From: Pogonophryne albipinna
Lineage: Eukaryota; Chordata; Actinopteri; Perciformes; Artedidraconidae
Assembly (NCBI GenBank): GCA_028583405.1
Contig: CM053247.1
Location: 11,613,563 to 11,677,562 of the forward strand
DNA: 64,000 nt
Reading direction: 5' to 3'
Below are positions 10,697 to 23,703 of this stretch, piece by piece. Made by a program: the position numbers and the translations under genes. Position 1 is the stretch's first letter; the number at the start of each line of letters is the position of its first letter. Below the pieces are notes generated by a model. That model was not told the DNA's origin and did no database searches. It saw only the letters and a program-made list of their open reading frames with translations.

Positions 10697-10884
10697 GATA
10701 TTCATGAGAGTGAGGAGGTAATTTTGCACGTGCTCCTTGCCGTGAAACCGTACCACCGAGTCGTCAACTCCCAGCAGGATTTCGATGTTGTAGTCGTCCT
10801 CCCCGGCATCTCGGCGGCGGCGGACGGTCTCGTTGACCTGCCGGGCGACAGAGTCCAGAGTCCCAGGTACATCCAGCTCTGGTT
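10697..10884 (-). CDS. adamts3: adamts3 exon: end of prodomain, start of metalloprotease domain
   Basis: ADAMTS3 is a secreted zinc metalloprotease of the procollagen N-proteinase group (ADAMTS2/3/14); the family cleaves fibrillar procollagen N-propeptides, and ADAMTS3 also processes pro-VEGF-C. On the minus strand the exon has an acceptor (ccctgaccag) and a donor (gtaagc). It starts with two bases completing a split codon and ends at a codon boundary: 188 bp, 62 full codons. The product runs [19 protein letters not shown], then [15 protein letters not shown], then [19 protein letters not shown], ending LLTLMNI. RRRR is the proprotein-convertase site, NET is an N-glycosylation sequon, and the [15 protein letters not shown] block is nearly invariant in this subfamily. 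The RRRR context and the previous exon's end fit ADAMTS3 better than ADAMTS2 or 14. The zinc site is not in this exon. Paralogue choice is inference. Confidence 0.88.
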
Positions 10885-11008
10885 CTGGTCAGGGAGCAAG
10901 AGAGGGTAGGAGTGTTAATGCAAGACTAAGCAGAACAAACAATGTGAAATCATCTAACCAACAGAACCAAACAGTTGAAATGGGGCTTTTATTTTGAAAT
11001 GCTTAATG

Positions 11009-11120
11009 ACAATCAGATATACTTTGTTGATCCCACATAAGTAAATCGGGTTAATAGGAAGTTGCTCCCACTATAGAATAATAATATATATAAATAAAAT
11101 AATATACAAATACATTACAT
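11009..11120 (+). repeat. Short interspersed repeat fragment
   Basis: Carries the motif agatatactttgttgatccc followed by a gttgctccc block, a motif frequent in teleost retroelement ends (usually actttattgatcccc). A related motif is at 18400-18440. Family not determined. Confidence 0.4.
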
Positions 11121-11572
11121 GACAATAAGTAAGTACGTTTGTAGTAGTATACTAGATACTGTATGTTGATATAACGTTTGTTAAAATTCACAAAATAGTT
11201 TAATTATTCATGGTTGAGTTATTTAAATACGTCCGTCATGTAGCTGCAAGTCTTCTTTAGAATAAAAAAAAAATGCTTTAGAATTAAAAAGACGCATTGG
11301 TGTTAGAGGTGAAAATCTGCTGGTGTCCTGGTTCTATTATATTTGACGACTGCAAACAAATCCCTCATCATCTCTCCAAATATTTGTTTTACATCTTCTC
11401 AAATGATTTGTAACATCTCTGTTTCATATGATGTAAAAGGTACAATACACATACAAATATTTAAATATTCAGTTTCAGTTTTTCACTGTGCACACAAATC
11501 AATGGTTTTAAAGAAATTAAATGGAGAACTTGAATGAACTTGTACAGTACTGTGCCACACTAACAACTAATT

Positions 11573-12471
11573 TTGTTCACATTATATATGCTTCCGTTAG
11601 GCAATATTATAAGGAATCATTCTGTAAACTTTCATTGTTATGCGGATGATACTCAACTATATCTATCAATCAAGCATGATGAAATTAATCATCTAAATAA
11701 AATTCAAGACTGCCTCAAGGACTTAAAAACGTGGATGACCTTAAACTTTTTGATGTTAAACACGACTAAAACAGAAGTTATTGTACTTGGCCCGAAGAAT
11801 CTATGAAACAAATTATCTAAAGATATACTAAGGCATTAATTTGGCCTCCAGTGAGACTAAGGAATCTTGGTGTTATATTTGATCAGGATTTATCCTTTAA
11901 CGCCCACATAAAATCTATTTCAAGGACCGCCTACTTCCATCTACGTAACATTGCAAAAATCAGGCATATCTTGCCTCAAAACGATGCAGAGAAACTAGTC
12001 CATGTATTTGTTACTTCAAGGCTGGATTATTGTAACTCTTTATTATCAGGGTGTACCAAGAAGTCAGTCAAGTCGCTTCAGCTGATTCAAAATGCTGCAG
12101 CTCGTGTACTAACCAGAGTTAGGAAAAGGGACCACATTACTCCTGTTCTGGCTGCCTTACACTGGCTCCCTATAGAACACAGGATAGAATTTAAAATTCT
12201 TCTTCTCGCCTACAAAGCCCTTAATGGGCAGGCGCCATCTTACCTTAAAGAACTCATTATACCCTACTGTCCTACTAGGGCATTGCGTTCCAAGAATGCA
12301 GGGTTGTTGGTTGTTCCTAGAGTCTCTAAAAGTACAATGGGAGCCAGAGCCTTTTCTTATCAAGCTCCACATTTGTGGAATCAGCTTCCAGTTTGTGTTC
12401 GGGCGGCAGACACCCTATCCGTTTTTAAGAGTGCGCTTAAGACCTTCCTTTTTGATAAAGCTTATAGTTAG
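11573..12471 (+). pseudogene. L2-like LINE reverse transcriptase, C-terminal third, frameshifted
   Basis: The first frame (11573-11806) holds FHCYADDTQLYLS with the catalytic YADD at 11639-11650, then LKTWMTLNFLMLN, and stops after GPKNL. A different frame, 11851-12471, resumes with LGVIFDQDLSFNAHIKS and continues through SRLDYCNSLLSG, HITPVLAALHWLP, APSYLKELI and ALRSKNAGLLVVPR to a natural end near KTFLFDKAYS. The order matches L2/Rex1-type fish LINEs. The endonuclease domain and N-terminal RT blocks are missing, so this is a 5'-truncated dead copy. Confidence 0.9.
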
Positions 12472-13057
12472 GGTTGATTAGATTCAGCCCCTAGTTTTGC
12501 TGATATAGGCTTAGTTTGTCGGGGGACATCTTACTTCTTCCTTCTCTCTGTCTATACCTGTGTACTCTCATGTTCCGATTAACCCAGCTTCCCCAAATGT
12601 CTTTCTTTTTGGTGTCTATATACGCTGGGATCCGGAGTCATGGATGATCCTGCGGTCCTGTGTCCTGCATCGCGAGCCCTGGATCTTGAGTCGTGGCTGT
12701 GGTCCTGGATCATAGGTCCTGGATTGATATCCTTGTGGATTCATCTTCCTATTATACACACATGCATTTCCAAACATTTGGACTACCTATGTTGCAAATG
12801 TATTATCTTTTCAATTTACACACGGCATCTATTGCACGTCTGTCCGTCCTGGGAGAGGGATCCCTCCTCTGTTGCTCTCCCTGAGGTTTCTCCCATTTTT
12901 CCCTTTAAAACTGTGGGTTTTCTTCGGAAGTTTTTCCTTGTACGATGTGAGGGTCTAAGGACAGAGGGTGTCGTATTGTCATACTGATATTCTGTACACA
13001 CTGTGAAGTCCACTGAGACAAATGTAACATTTGTGATATTGGGCTATATAAATAAAC

Positions 13058-13088
<31 letters not shown>

Positions 13089-13089
13089 A
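11573..13089 (+). mobile_element. L2-like LINE copy with (ATTG)n tail
   Basis: The RT remnant is followed by a 3' UTR of about 550 bp (gacatcttacttcttcc, tctatatacgctgggatcc, cctgaggtttctccc, gatattgggctatataaat). It ends in ATTG repeats at 13058-13089, the tail type of this family. Two other partial copies of the UTR lie at 14310-14500 and 17371-17968. Confidence 0.88.
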
Positions 13090-14309
13090 ATGGTTCTGCG
13101 ATGACTCATTCTGCACAAGCACTGATGGCTGTTTGAGCAGCATTGATCAGGTCATGAGGTTAGAAAGGGCTTCAGTTTACACAGATAGCTGCTCTGTGAC
13201 AGTTTGGTAAAATCGCTGCTGATCATTGCCATTTAAACCGTGATTCATTGCCAGTAATAAACACACATTTCTAGTTCCTTTAAGGCATTTTTACAAGTCC
13301 CAGATAATTTCCTGTAGCTACATAACATTAAAATAAGATTTGAATTCAAAGTTTATCTCTCCTCTGGATTTGAAAATGTAGTGAATTATCAGATTTGACT
13401 GCTCTGCACTTACTGGCTCTGATTCCGACATCCAAAAAATGCTAATATTTATTTTTTTAATGGAAGGGCAAGCCCCTCTTAATACTGCTTAGCCTTAAAG
13501 TCAGAAGATGAGGCTATCCCTGTCAAAGCTCCAACTGCTGATATGAAATCCTTCATCTGGCCCCTTCGGCAATCCTGAGGAGAGTACAGGACTCTGAGCA
13601 GTGATAAGGTGGCAGCGGATATCCCTTACTTTACACTTTCCTTTACAGTAAGACACACTGCAGATTCAATTTTCCCCTGCATTGAGGCAGAAGTGCTGAA
13701 TCTTTCGGGCATTAGCAGCTCGGTTGCTTGTAAATGCAGCCAGAAAAGCTGGTGGGGAACATCTTGGCTCGTGGATGAATCATCAGAGAGTGTTTTACTT
13801 TGCTGGAGCTGCGGGCCAACAGCGAGGCTGTGATTACGCCTTCTGTTTGTTTTGGTTGGTCTCAACCGCGTTTTTGTTGTTGTTAGTTTTGTATTTGGTT
13901 CATTTAAATCTCGTTTGAGACTGAACCTTGAGTGCACTCAGGGTTCTTTTAAACAGAGCTTCACAAATGTTTTCTGAGACATTCTCTCTCATTACAACTT
14001 CACTGAAGCTAAACATTTGCCCATCAATCATAAAAAACACAGCTGAACAAACTCTGAAAATCTCCATTGAAAGAAAAACTGCAATATGATTATTTTGTGA
14101 ATTTTTCCATCAGCTAAGTGGAGAGCTCCATTTTCTGTGTTGGCTTAATTTTTGTAATTACAAATTACATTTTACAAGTACTTGCTGTGAATATGTAATG
14201 TGTAATCAGAACACAATGTCACTCTGTGATGTGAGTGCAGGCTTTCAGTCCTTTGTACAAACACAATCAGAACTCCATGGGAGCAATATGAAGTAATAAC
14301 GATAGTTAG
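13090..14309. other. Intron, no gene seen
   Basis: Ordinary AT-leaning sequence. Short frames of 64-103 codons on both strands near 13.6-13.9 kb show no domain or splice context. Confidence 0.4.
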
Positions 14310-14500
14310 AGGTTTCTTTAATTTCCCCCTATTAACTGTGGGGTTTCTTTGGGAGTGTTTTCTTGTCCAATGTGAGGGTCTAAGGACAAAGGGTGGCGTA
14401 TTTGCATTAATATTCTGTATAAACTGTAAAGCTCCCTGACACAAATGTAAAATGTGTGATATTGGGCTTCATGAATACACTTTGATTTATTTGTTTTCTA
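14310..14500 (+). repeat. L2-like LINE 3' UTR fragment, second copy
   Basis: Matches the LINE tail at 12885-13070: gtgggg/gtgggttttcttcgg, gtgagggtctaaggacaaag, tgtgatattgggct. It is more diverged than the copy at 17.4 kb and the ATTG tail has decayed, so it is likely older. Confidence 0.8.
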
Positions 14501-14572
14501 TTGCATATCTTGGTGCAAATTCTTCTCATATGTATACATTATATCAGAGTTCATTATATAGCAGACTCCCTG

Positions 14573-16064
<1,492 letters not shown>

Positions 16065-16068
16065 TTAA

Positions 16069-16577
16069 AGGTCCCCTACTACACTTTTTTGCATCAATAT
16101 ATTATAGTTCTCAGTTATATACAAAACATGTCTCTGAAGTGTTTGGCTCGAAATACCAAACAGATCATGCATTGTAGCATCCCATAATCCCCTCTGTTTC
16201 AGCCCTGTTTCCAAAGTGCTGATTCTCTGTCTGTTACTTTAGATTAAAATAAGGTGCCACTCCCCACGCCCCTCTGAGAGATATTTGGTTAAAAATAGCA
16301 CAATGGTACTCTAGGAGGAGATTCAGGGGATAAGGTGTGGGGGGGGGGGGGGGTTACCTTGGTTGGTTATTGGCTAATGCCCAAAACATCGTTATGACAT
16401 CATAAAGTGGCCAAAATCTGATCAGCTCATTTTCAGACAGGTTTTTTATATAAACGGATCAGGACAAAAAGTGAGTGAATCCTTTTTCCTGAAACTTTCA
16501 GATTATCTTTACACAGAGGGGACACATGTTGATGTATAAAAGACATGACAAAGTGGATTTTGCATACAAGGTGACCT
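16069..16577 (+). mobile_element. TTAA MITE, piggyBac-like ends
   Basis: TTAA (16065-16068) precedes AGGTCCCCTACTACAC; the right end CAAGGTGACCT is followed by ttga, one substitution from TTAA. The interior matches 7237-7676 closely and includes a G homopolymer near 16339-16354. It carries no coding sequence. Confidence 0.82.
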
Positions 16578-16581
16578 TTGA

Positions 16582-17370
16582 TGCTGTAATTAACCTGGTT
16601 GGGAAAACATAAGGAGAATTTTGTTCAGACTCAAATGCATAAAAATAGTGCTCAAAAGCTTCTCCTCTGAGAAAGTCGGTCTGTATATTTGTAATCACAA
16701 TGGTAAAACATCCAACAGGAAAAAGGACCTTTATTTATGGAAAAAATGCCCAACATTATCTGGGGTATTTGCATTAAATTATGGACCTGTAATCCTTTTA
16801 TCTGTTTCTGTTTTGTTTGGGGCTGCATGATACACAAAGTTTCACTGTGTGTGAAATGATACAGAAATACACACTTGGTGGATAGGAAATTTCATGAATT
16901 ATACTCTGTGAGCCGAATGTAATTTGTCTCATGTGGCACAACTAACATCTAAGTGGGACAAATGGGTAAAGAGAGCAGGCGGGATATCTTTCTGCAGATG
17001 TGTTGTTAGAGAAAGGATGTAAATATAACACCAGAAAATGATTTATAATTATTTGAATGGGACTTGATAATAACATGATGCTGTTTAATCCATGAGCTCT
17101 TAGAGAAGGAATACATTCATCCATAGAGACCCTGATGTCTGTCATGAGCTCTAGAAAACATTTAGACTCAAACTGCTCTTGCCCATACAGTAGGAGAGTT
17201 TTTTTCCTATCCACTTAGATATGCTGCAATATACACACAGGTGCCAGCCACACAGCTCCATTTTCACACTGGCTTCCCATGTGAGCCGATAACTGAAAAC
17301 AAGATTAGAGTGTGATCTAACCGACTGTGAAAAAGGCAGGATCAAGGCCGCCAGAAGAGCGGGTTAGAGC
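16582..17370. other. Intron, no gene seen
   Basis: AT-rich sequence without recognised repeats; all frames are under 95 codons. Confidence 0.4.
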
Positions 17371-17550
17371 ACCGCGACATCTTACTTCTTCCTTCTCTCT
17401 GTCTGTACCTGTGTACTCTCATGTTCCGATTAACCCAGCTTCCCCAAATTTCTTTCTTTTTGGTGTCTATATACGCTGGGATCCAGAGTCATGGATGATC
17501 CTGTGGTCCTGTGTCCTGGATCGCGAGTCGTGGCTGTGGTCCTGGATCAG

Positions 17551-17735
17551 TGGCGGATTTAGGATTGTAGGAGATCCGGGGCTTAGCCCAGGAGTTGTTG
17601 GGGGGGGGGGGGGTGCAGGGGTACAGTGCTATTTTTTATAAGTGGGGGGTGGACCGAACATCCTTTAGGGGGGTCGTCGCCTCCTCTCGGGGGGTCCGGG
17701 GGCATGCTCCCCCGGGAAGATTTTTTTTTAAATAT
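17551..17735 (+). repeat. GC-rich dispersed repeat fragment, cagtggcgga type
   Basis: Starts cagtggcggatttaggatt and includes ggggggtccgggggcatgc, then tcccccgggaagattt. The same core is at 49790-49865 (plus) and, inverted, at 29640-29672. It replaces about 100 bp of LINE UTR. Family unassigned. Confidence 0.65.
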
Positions 17736-17984
17736 TGAATTTACACACGGCATCTATTGCACGTCTGTCCGTCCTGGGAGAGGGATCCCTCCTCTGTTGC
17801 TCTCCCTGAGGTTTCTCCCATGTTCCCCTTTAAACTGTGGGTTTTCTCTGGAAGTTTTTCCTTGTACGATGTGAGGGTCTAAGGACAGAGGGTGTCGTAT
17901 TGTCATACTGATATTCTGTACAAACTGTGAAGTCCACTGAGACAAATGTAACATTTGTGATATTGGGCCAGAGATGTTCACAAG

Positions 17985-18120
17985 TCTTTTTTTGCAAGTC
18001 CAAGTCAAGTCTCAAGTCTTTGGTCACGAGTCCAAGTCAAGTCTCAAGTCTTTGTGGGGTGAGACTTGATCAAGTCTCAAGTCTTTGGTCACGAGTCCAA
18101 GTCAAGTCTCAAGTCTCTAA
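17985..18120 (+). repeat. Subterminal AAGTC-type tandem repeats
   Basis: About three copies of a unit built from caagtccaagtcaagtctc and ttggtcacgag. The opposite end of the hAT (19725-19850) carries the related cgagtccaagtcgagtcc form. Confidence 0.85.
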
Positions 18121-19159
18121 AAAATAAAAGTCTCATGTCTCTTCTGGTTGTAATAAGCCTTCTATTGTCTGCTGCTATCCAGTCTGTTAAGAATACTGCA
18201 CAGCTATATCTAAGAAATTCAAAGCATTTACTGTATTATTATCACTCCTATATCTATTAGCATACAGTATCAGTACTGATTAGTTGTTTGTTATATGATC
18301 ACTTTAAACAGGATATTGCAATGCAATATGAGGAAAAACATCACACTTTAGCTAAATGCAAACAACTTATAAGCAAAACACTTCAGAATCAGAAATCAGT
18401 ATCACAAATACTTTATTAATCCCCCGCAGGAAAACTGTGTTAAAAGTACTTCAAAGTAAACATTTGTTCTGTGCCATTTGCAACTAAAAAACTATTGCTG
18501 CAATATTATCTGAAATATACTGAACTGGTGATATTAAAACATGACCTGTTCCAAAAGAGATATCTACCATTAACACCATTTACCAGCCAAATGCTGGTAA
18601 ATCATGCAAGTGGCTGGTTCTGTATGTTGCACGCACCAGCCAAAAATAACAATGGCAATCTATTGAGTGGCTGGTAAAATTTCAACATTCACTAGGCGAG
18701 CCATTTGGCCAGTGGACAAAAATGTTAAAATTTGACCTCTGCAACCGTATTGTTTAATTACACTGGGTCTCTAATTACATCTTTTAAGTCTACTATAAAT
18801 AAACATATTCCTCTATCCTCTCACTCAAACCCAGTGTAATGGTAACCTGATAAACCTGTAACATTAACGTTACGTGGTCAACAACAAACCTGTAACCTGC
18901 CTATAAACCGAGAGATGTATTTATGTATGTAACTATGTATTTTTCTACGTTTAACGTTAACCAGTAGATGGTGGCAGCGGAACGTAATGATTAACGTTAC
19001 CGACCTTTTTTATGTCATGTCAAGAGTTGGATGTCAACGCCACTCAACGCAAACAAGTGTGACAAGCAAACATTCACTCATCTTTTCAAATATTCAGTTA
19101 CAAAGCTAGTAGCAAGCTAAGTTAACATTACATAGCTGATGCTGAGCTAAACATGTTTG

Positions 19160-19375
19160 CTAACCGTCCATATGCGTTAATGTGACTGACCTCTCCGGGT
19201 GAGTTTTCAAGTGCCTGATGAAATTTGACGTTGTTGCACCAGCATCCTTGATTTTAATATTGCAGACTTTGCAGTGTGCGCTCCTTTTGTTGGTGCCGCT
19301 GGCGTTTTGTTCGAAGTTTTTATAGTTGAACCTAATTACAAGCGGTACAGCTGCAGGTGTGCCGCCGGTCGCCAT
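19160..19375 (-). pseudogene. BED zinc-finger N-terminus of a hAT transposase
   Basis: The 71-codon frame starts MATGGTPAAVPLVIRF and contains CKVCNIKIKDAGATTSN followed by FIRHLKTH, a C-x2-C...H-x3-H BED-type finger. BED fingers bind DNA at the N-terminus of many hAT transposases. The rest of the transposase is missing, so at most a DNA-binding fragment could be made. The frame stops shortly after the finger. Confidence 0.75.
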
Positions 19376-19400
19376 GGTGTTACCATGATGTTAATGTTAA

Positions 19401-19687
19401 AGGTGCGGTAGGTAAGTTTGAGAAACCGGCTCGAGATACACTTTTTGTTATATTCCATGGAATGCTCTTAACATCCCGATAGCCGGCACGGCTAAAATAA
19501 CTGGATGGCCTACCTGCCTGTCAGCCTCCCATCGGGGCACAAACTTATCTCGTGCCCTCATTGGTCATGTGCGTGTTCGTGTGTGTTGGAGGAGGGGCTC
19601 TGTGAGGAAGTGGCAGATTTTCTCCGGTTGTGTATTTTCAAATTCTAGCGATCTCGAGCCGGTTTCTCAAACTTACCTACCCCACCT
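19401..19687. mobile_element. TTAA MITE with 40-bp inverted repeats
   Basis: TTAA lies at 19397-19400 and 19688-19691. The left end AGGTGCGGTAGGTAAGTTTG and the following gagaaaccggctcgagat are mirrored almost perfectly at the right end. It is 287 bp with no coding sequence and is nested in the hAT. Confidence 0.9.
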
Positions 19688-20139
19688 TTAATACGCCAAA
19701 AATAGAAAATACAATGATTGTTCACGAGTCCCAAAACACGAGTCCAAGTCGAGTCCGAAGTCTTTTGAGCAGGAGTCCAAGTCAAGTCTGAAGTCTCTGT
19801 GTGTGCGACTTAAGTGCGACTCGAGTCCGAGTCACAAACTCGAGTCCCCATCTCTGTATTGGGCTATATAAATAAACATTGATTGATTGATTGATCGACC
19901 TCGACTGTGGTCTCAAAGGGGCTCAGTGAATGAAACAGGACAACAAAAACATTTCAGGTGTCTCGGGCCACAACAGGAAACAATTCATTTCAAAGCACAC
20001 AAACCAATCAGTCTTCAAGGTCAGGGGAAAGGAATCAAGCGGCATGACAAATGAGGTGAAAGGTTGATGGGTCAACAGGTTCCTGCATCCAATTGTCACA
20101 CATGCTGTATTGTAATATAATACAATACAATTGAAAAAC

Positions 20140-20520
20140 AGCTTCGTCCACCAGGCTGTCAGGAGGTTGAACTCTCTCCCCCCCTCCCACCTCTCCACCC
20201 TGCCCCCACTGGACCGGGACTTTAACACCCCCCCCCACACACACAGACACAAATAATCCAGCACCAGTCACTTTTACGCTGCAATGGAAATGTTTGCACT
20301 CTCATTTGCACTATGTACATCATCTTTTTTTATATATATCCTGCTTACTTGAAGTAAACGGTTATTTTGTGGTTTTTGTAATTATTGAGTGTTCTTGTAT
20401 TTTAATATGTGTTTTTTTATACCTCGGGACTGTGGGAAACAGTATTTCGATCTTTGTGTGTGTACAAACATATTTTGAGATTGACAATAAAGTTAACTTT
20501 GACTTGACTTTAGGAACAAG
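20140..20520 (+). repeat. LINE 3' UTR fragment with GACTT tail
   Basis: Contains caggctgtcaggaggttgaa, then ctctctccccccctcccacc, and ends aataaagttaactttgactt-gacttt, a pattern common at the 3' ends of teleost non-LTR retrotransposons. No reverse transcriptase sequence is included. Confidence 0.6.
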
Positions 20521-20524
20521 GTAT

Positions 20525-22400
20525 ATTGCTATACAGGAGAATCTATATAAACACAATCTATAGGCAATGACACACGTTGGTATCGGAAGCGTTTCTGTTT
20601 GTATTGACTAATCACGGTTGAGCTGGCTTCGCTAGAATTGTGGTTAACTGAAATGCAATCTCGAACAATCTGATGAGGATTTCACATTTTTCAATGTAAC
20701 TCGAGGTACTGTATGCATCCCAACTTGCTAATCAGACTGTTAACAAGCAGTGTATCAAAAAAGTCTTGGCAGGTTATCCGCTCAACACCAGTACCTCAGA
20801 AATATATTATTGAGTGATGAGGAAAGGAGTTAAACAGTTTCTTTAGAATAATGGGGGGAGTAATGTTTTTTGCACTTGTAATTTAGCCTCCTCCAATATT
20901 TATACTGTATATATGCCAAGTAAACTGTCATTACAACCATAAAGCTAGAATAACTGCCTCATAGTGGTATTCCTCCGCCAACAATTCAAGTTGCAGTTTG
21001 AATCCAATGTCAATACATTGTCATGTCATCCTATCAAACATTTGTGTGAATTTGTCATAAGTAGCAAATATATTGTTGATTTAGAGCCGATAAACCTGTT
21101 ATGCTATTTATGCCACAAATCTTTCATGTTTGACATTTATATCTTCCAGTCTCCTCCTTTGTTATTTACTTGCTGGTTTATGGGGAATAAGACTGCAAAT
21201 TATACAACAACATTGATTAGAAAGCAACATTTCTATGCTTTCTAGCTTTATCATTATGGCAATGAAGTGGTTCAAGTACCAAGGAGTTTTGAAGCTGCAG
21301 CTGATTTAGGGCTGGCAATTTACTTCTTGTCGTGTAAGGGCATTTTTGACTTCCTAGGGCACATAAAACCTGGGATAATTACACTGGATTTTATGACTGA
21401 GACAATATTGTTTAAGTCTTTTCTTCCCTCAGACTCAGTAGAGTTGATAGCAGCAGCAACAGCAGCCTAATTACCAGCAGTACACCGCAACAGTAGAACA
21501 TATGCTGGCCAAAGCATTTCCCAGCGGTGGAGACACCATGCAAGTTTTTGGTCCTGTGTGTAGTGTGATGTGGATTCCAAAAAGCTGCATTTTTGTCTAT
21601 GCACATTCTCCGTGGCCCACCCTAAGCTTGTAAAACATTATTAACAGGCTCATGGGGAGTTTTAGGAATACAATTTAAGCCAACACTCCTGCTCCCAGTG
21701 GGCCTTACAATAAAGCATTACTAAAGTCTTAGCTGCTTTTTCCCAAAATATAAACTTCAAGAGGCCTTCCTTGCTAAAGTAAAATATCCTTTGAGTTTGA
21801 AATAGTGCACCTTGTCACCGCATATTGAATGGAAATAACTGATAGTGTGTATAAAAGGATGATATTTGTATATAAAGAACCAATACGTTTATACAACATA
21901 TTATTTGTCATGTGTAAGATTGTGTAAGTACCGAACGTAACTGTACTAGTTTTTCTACCAAAAGTACCATAAATACCACAGGCATGTTGGTTATTAGCTG
22001 CCAGTTACGGAGGTGCTATTGGCTCGCAAATGCTGGTCAAACTCAATTCAGATACATTATTATTGGGCAAATGTAAAATATAATGTAATCATGACGTGTT
22101 CAAATGTAATCTTGGATGTGAATAAAAAGTGCTTGTTAAATATGAACTGTGGCTATAAAAAAACTATTAGCTCACATTGTAGAAAATATCAAGACATGTG
22201 TTGCCATTTCGCCTTAAAATATTGAGGTGTGATATTTGGTGTTTTTCGTTCAGCCTACGCCTATTACTTATATATATGTGGGAAAAGCCACAGAGGATGT
22301 TTGTATCACAATGACTTTATTTATTTTGGACTGTGTAACAATGTTGAACTGTATCACCCACCCTTTAATCTATTAAATAAAACCTGAACTGCCTTAATCA
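20525..22400. other. Intron, no gene or repeat recognised
   Basis: AT-rich, apparently unique sequence; longest frame 93 codons, no domain. Confidence 0.4.
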
Positions 22401-22402
22401 AT

Positions 22403-22507
22403 TAAGGCACAGTTTTGTCATACGTTTTGATGTCTTTTATACATAAATATGTGTCCCCGGTGTGTAAGGCGTTTTGTTCAAATATAGCATAATAGGTGAG
22501 CTTTAAG
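22403..22507 (+). repeat. Internally deleted TTAA MITE
   Basis: Contains ttttatacataaatatgtgt and ccccggtgtg as in the 36877-37569 element, and ends agcataataggtgagct before ttaa. Only the two ends remain. Confidence 0.6.
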
Positions 22508-22509
22508 TT

Positions 22510-22971
22510 CTACCAAGAAAATAATTTAGATGAATACATGGCCAGTCCTGAGGCTGTGGATATGTCACAAGCTTTTATACATAGGCCAGATATGCTAACA
22601 TGACTGACACAATACAGACAGGAACATCCTTATGTCAAACTTGAAACACAAAGGACCAGGCTCAGATTACGGAAATTGAAGGTGGAGAGAACATTTTTTA
22701 TGTATTTAGCGATGAAACATATGATATTGTTGTGCCTCAGTTCTAAGTTCATTTCAGTCCAGAGTTCTGCATGTATGTTTATCTGAGACTCCAACATCAA
22801 TAAACCTGTACCAAAGATGGAATTATGGGGGAGTATAACACAAATTAGACTTCATTAAAAGAAATATACTCCCTCAGTTAATGTGAAATTAAACGTTTGT
22901 CACCAAGGCCAAAGCCATCACCATGAACTGCTCTTTTATCCTGCTGTAAATACACTTAGCACCAACGTGGT
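22510..22971. other. Intron, nothing recognised
   Basis: AT-rich sequence, no repeats or frames of note. Confidence 0.4.
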
Positions 22972-22979
22972 ATCTGAAC

Positions 22980-23695
22980 CAGAGTTTCCGTTAGCCGGTA
23001 ATTACCGGTTTTTAGCTGGTCAAATTGAATAAAAACCGGTAAATTCAAAATCTGCCGGTCAAAATGTCCGATGCTCCGATCGATTGGCCGCCGATCATTA
23101 TCGGCCGATATTCACTCTTAATAGCTTGATCTGTGCTCTCTATAGGCCGATCAGGAGAGCTGGGTCTGATCGATATGGACATAAACGCGAGTGAAGTGTA
23201 ACCGGACGCGAGAGAGAGATCAGATCAGCTGCTGAGTCTGACCTGAAGCCCCGCCCACTGTTTAGCGCGCTGCATGAGAAACTGACGGGCTGTCAGGAGA
23301 GAGAGGGAGGGAGAGAGGAAAAGAGAGGATCCTTTTCTCCCGTGTTATTATTCAAAGTTAATGTAAACTTTTGAATAATGTACTTTATCTACTACAAGTA
23401 GTTTCTTTGAATGTAATAATGATGTTGTTTGTGGAATCATTTATTGAAAAATGAATCTGAATTTTTCGATCTGTTACGATTATAAACTGAAGCAATATAA
23501 AAACGAGCCCCATTAACTGAGTTTTAAACATCAGCATATCCGGTCCTAGTCCGGTAATTACCTGCTAACGGAAACTCTGCTACACAATTCTTATTATTAT
23601 TATTGAAACATGACCGGTAAGTTTCAAATTTGTCTGGTAAAATAAATTCTGTTCGGACATTTGACCGGCGAGAAAAAATCCTAGCGGAAACCCTG
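22980..23695. mobile_element. hAT transposon with duplicated right end
   Basis: The 8-bp target duplication atctgaac is perfect (22972-22979 and 23696-23703). The left end is CAGAGTTTCCGTTAGC; the right end used is GCGGAAACCCTG. A second, perfect 16-bp partner of the left end (GCTAACGGAAACTCTG) lies 116 bp inside, ending at 23579. Centre around 23230-23330 is GC- and GA-rich. No transposase. Confidence 0.9.
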
Positions 23696-23703
23696 ATCTG
23701 AAC

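Larger units (their letters stand above)
17969..19856 (-). mobile_element. hAT transposon with BED-finger remnant
   Basis: The ends are CAGAGATG and CATCTCTG. The 8-bp target duplication tattgggc is perfect (17961-17968 and 19857-19864) and lies in the LINE tail. Both subterminal regions are dense with aagtc/gagtccaagtc repeats. The minus strand keeps one BED zinc-finger frame; the catalytic domain is absent. A TTAA MITE lies just upstream of that frame. Confidence 0.92.
17371..19897 (+). mobile_element. L2-like LINE 3' UTR copy, interrupted twice
   Basis: 17371-17550 and 17736-17968 match the UTR at 12528-12715 and 12816-13049. The tail tattgggctatataaataa with ATTG repeats resumes at 19857-19897. 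The first gap holds a GC-rich repeat fragment, the second a complete hAT element. The LINE is therefore older than the hAT. Confidence 0.88.

Noticed and set aside
12640..12987. 115-codon frame after the LINE reverse transcriptase
   Set aside because: Lies in the LINE 3' UTR that is repeated at 17.4 kb, where the frame is not conserved.
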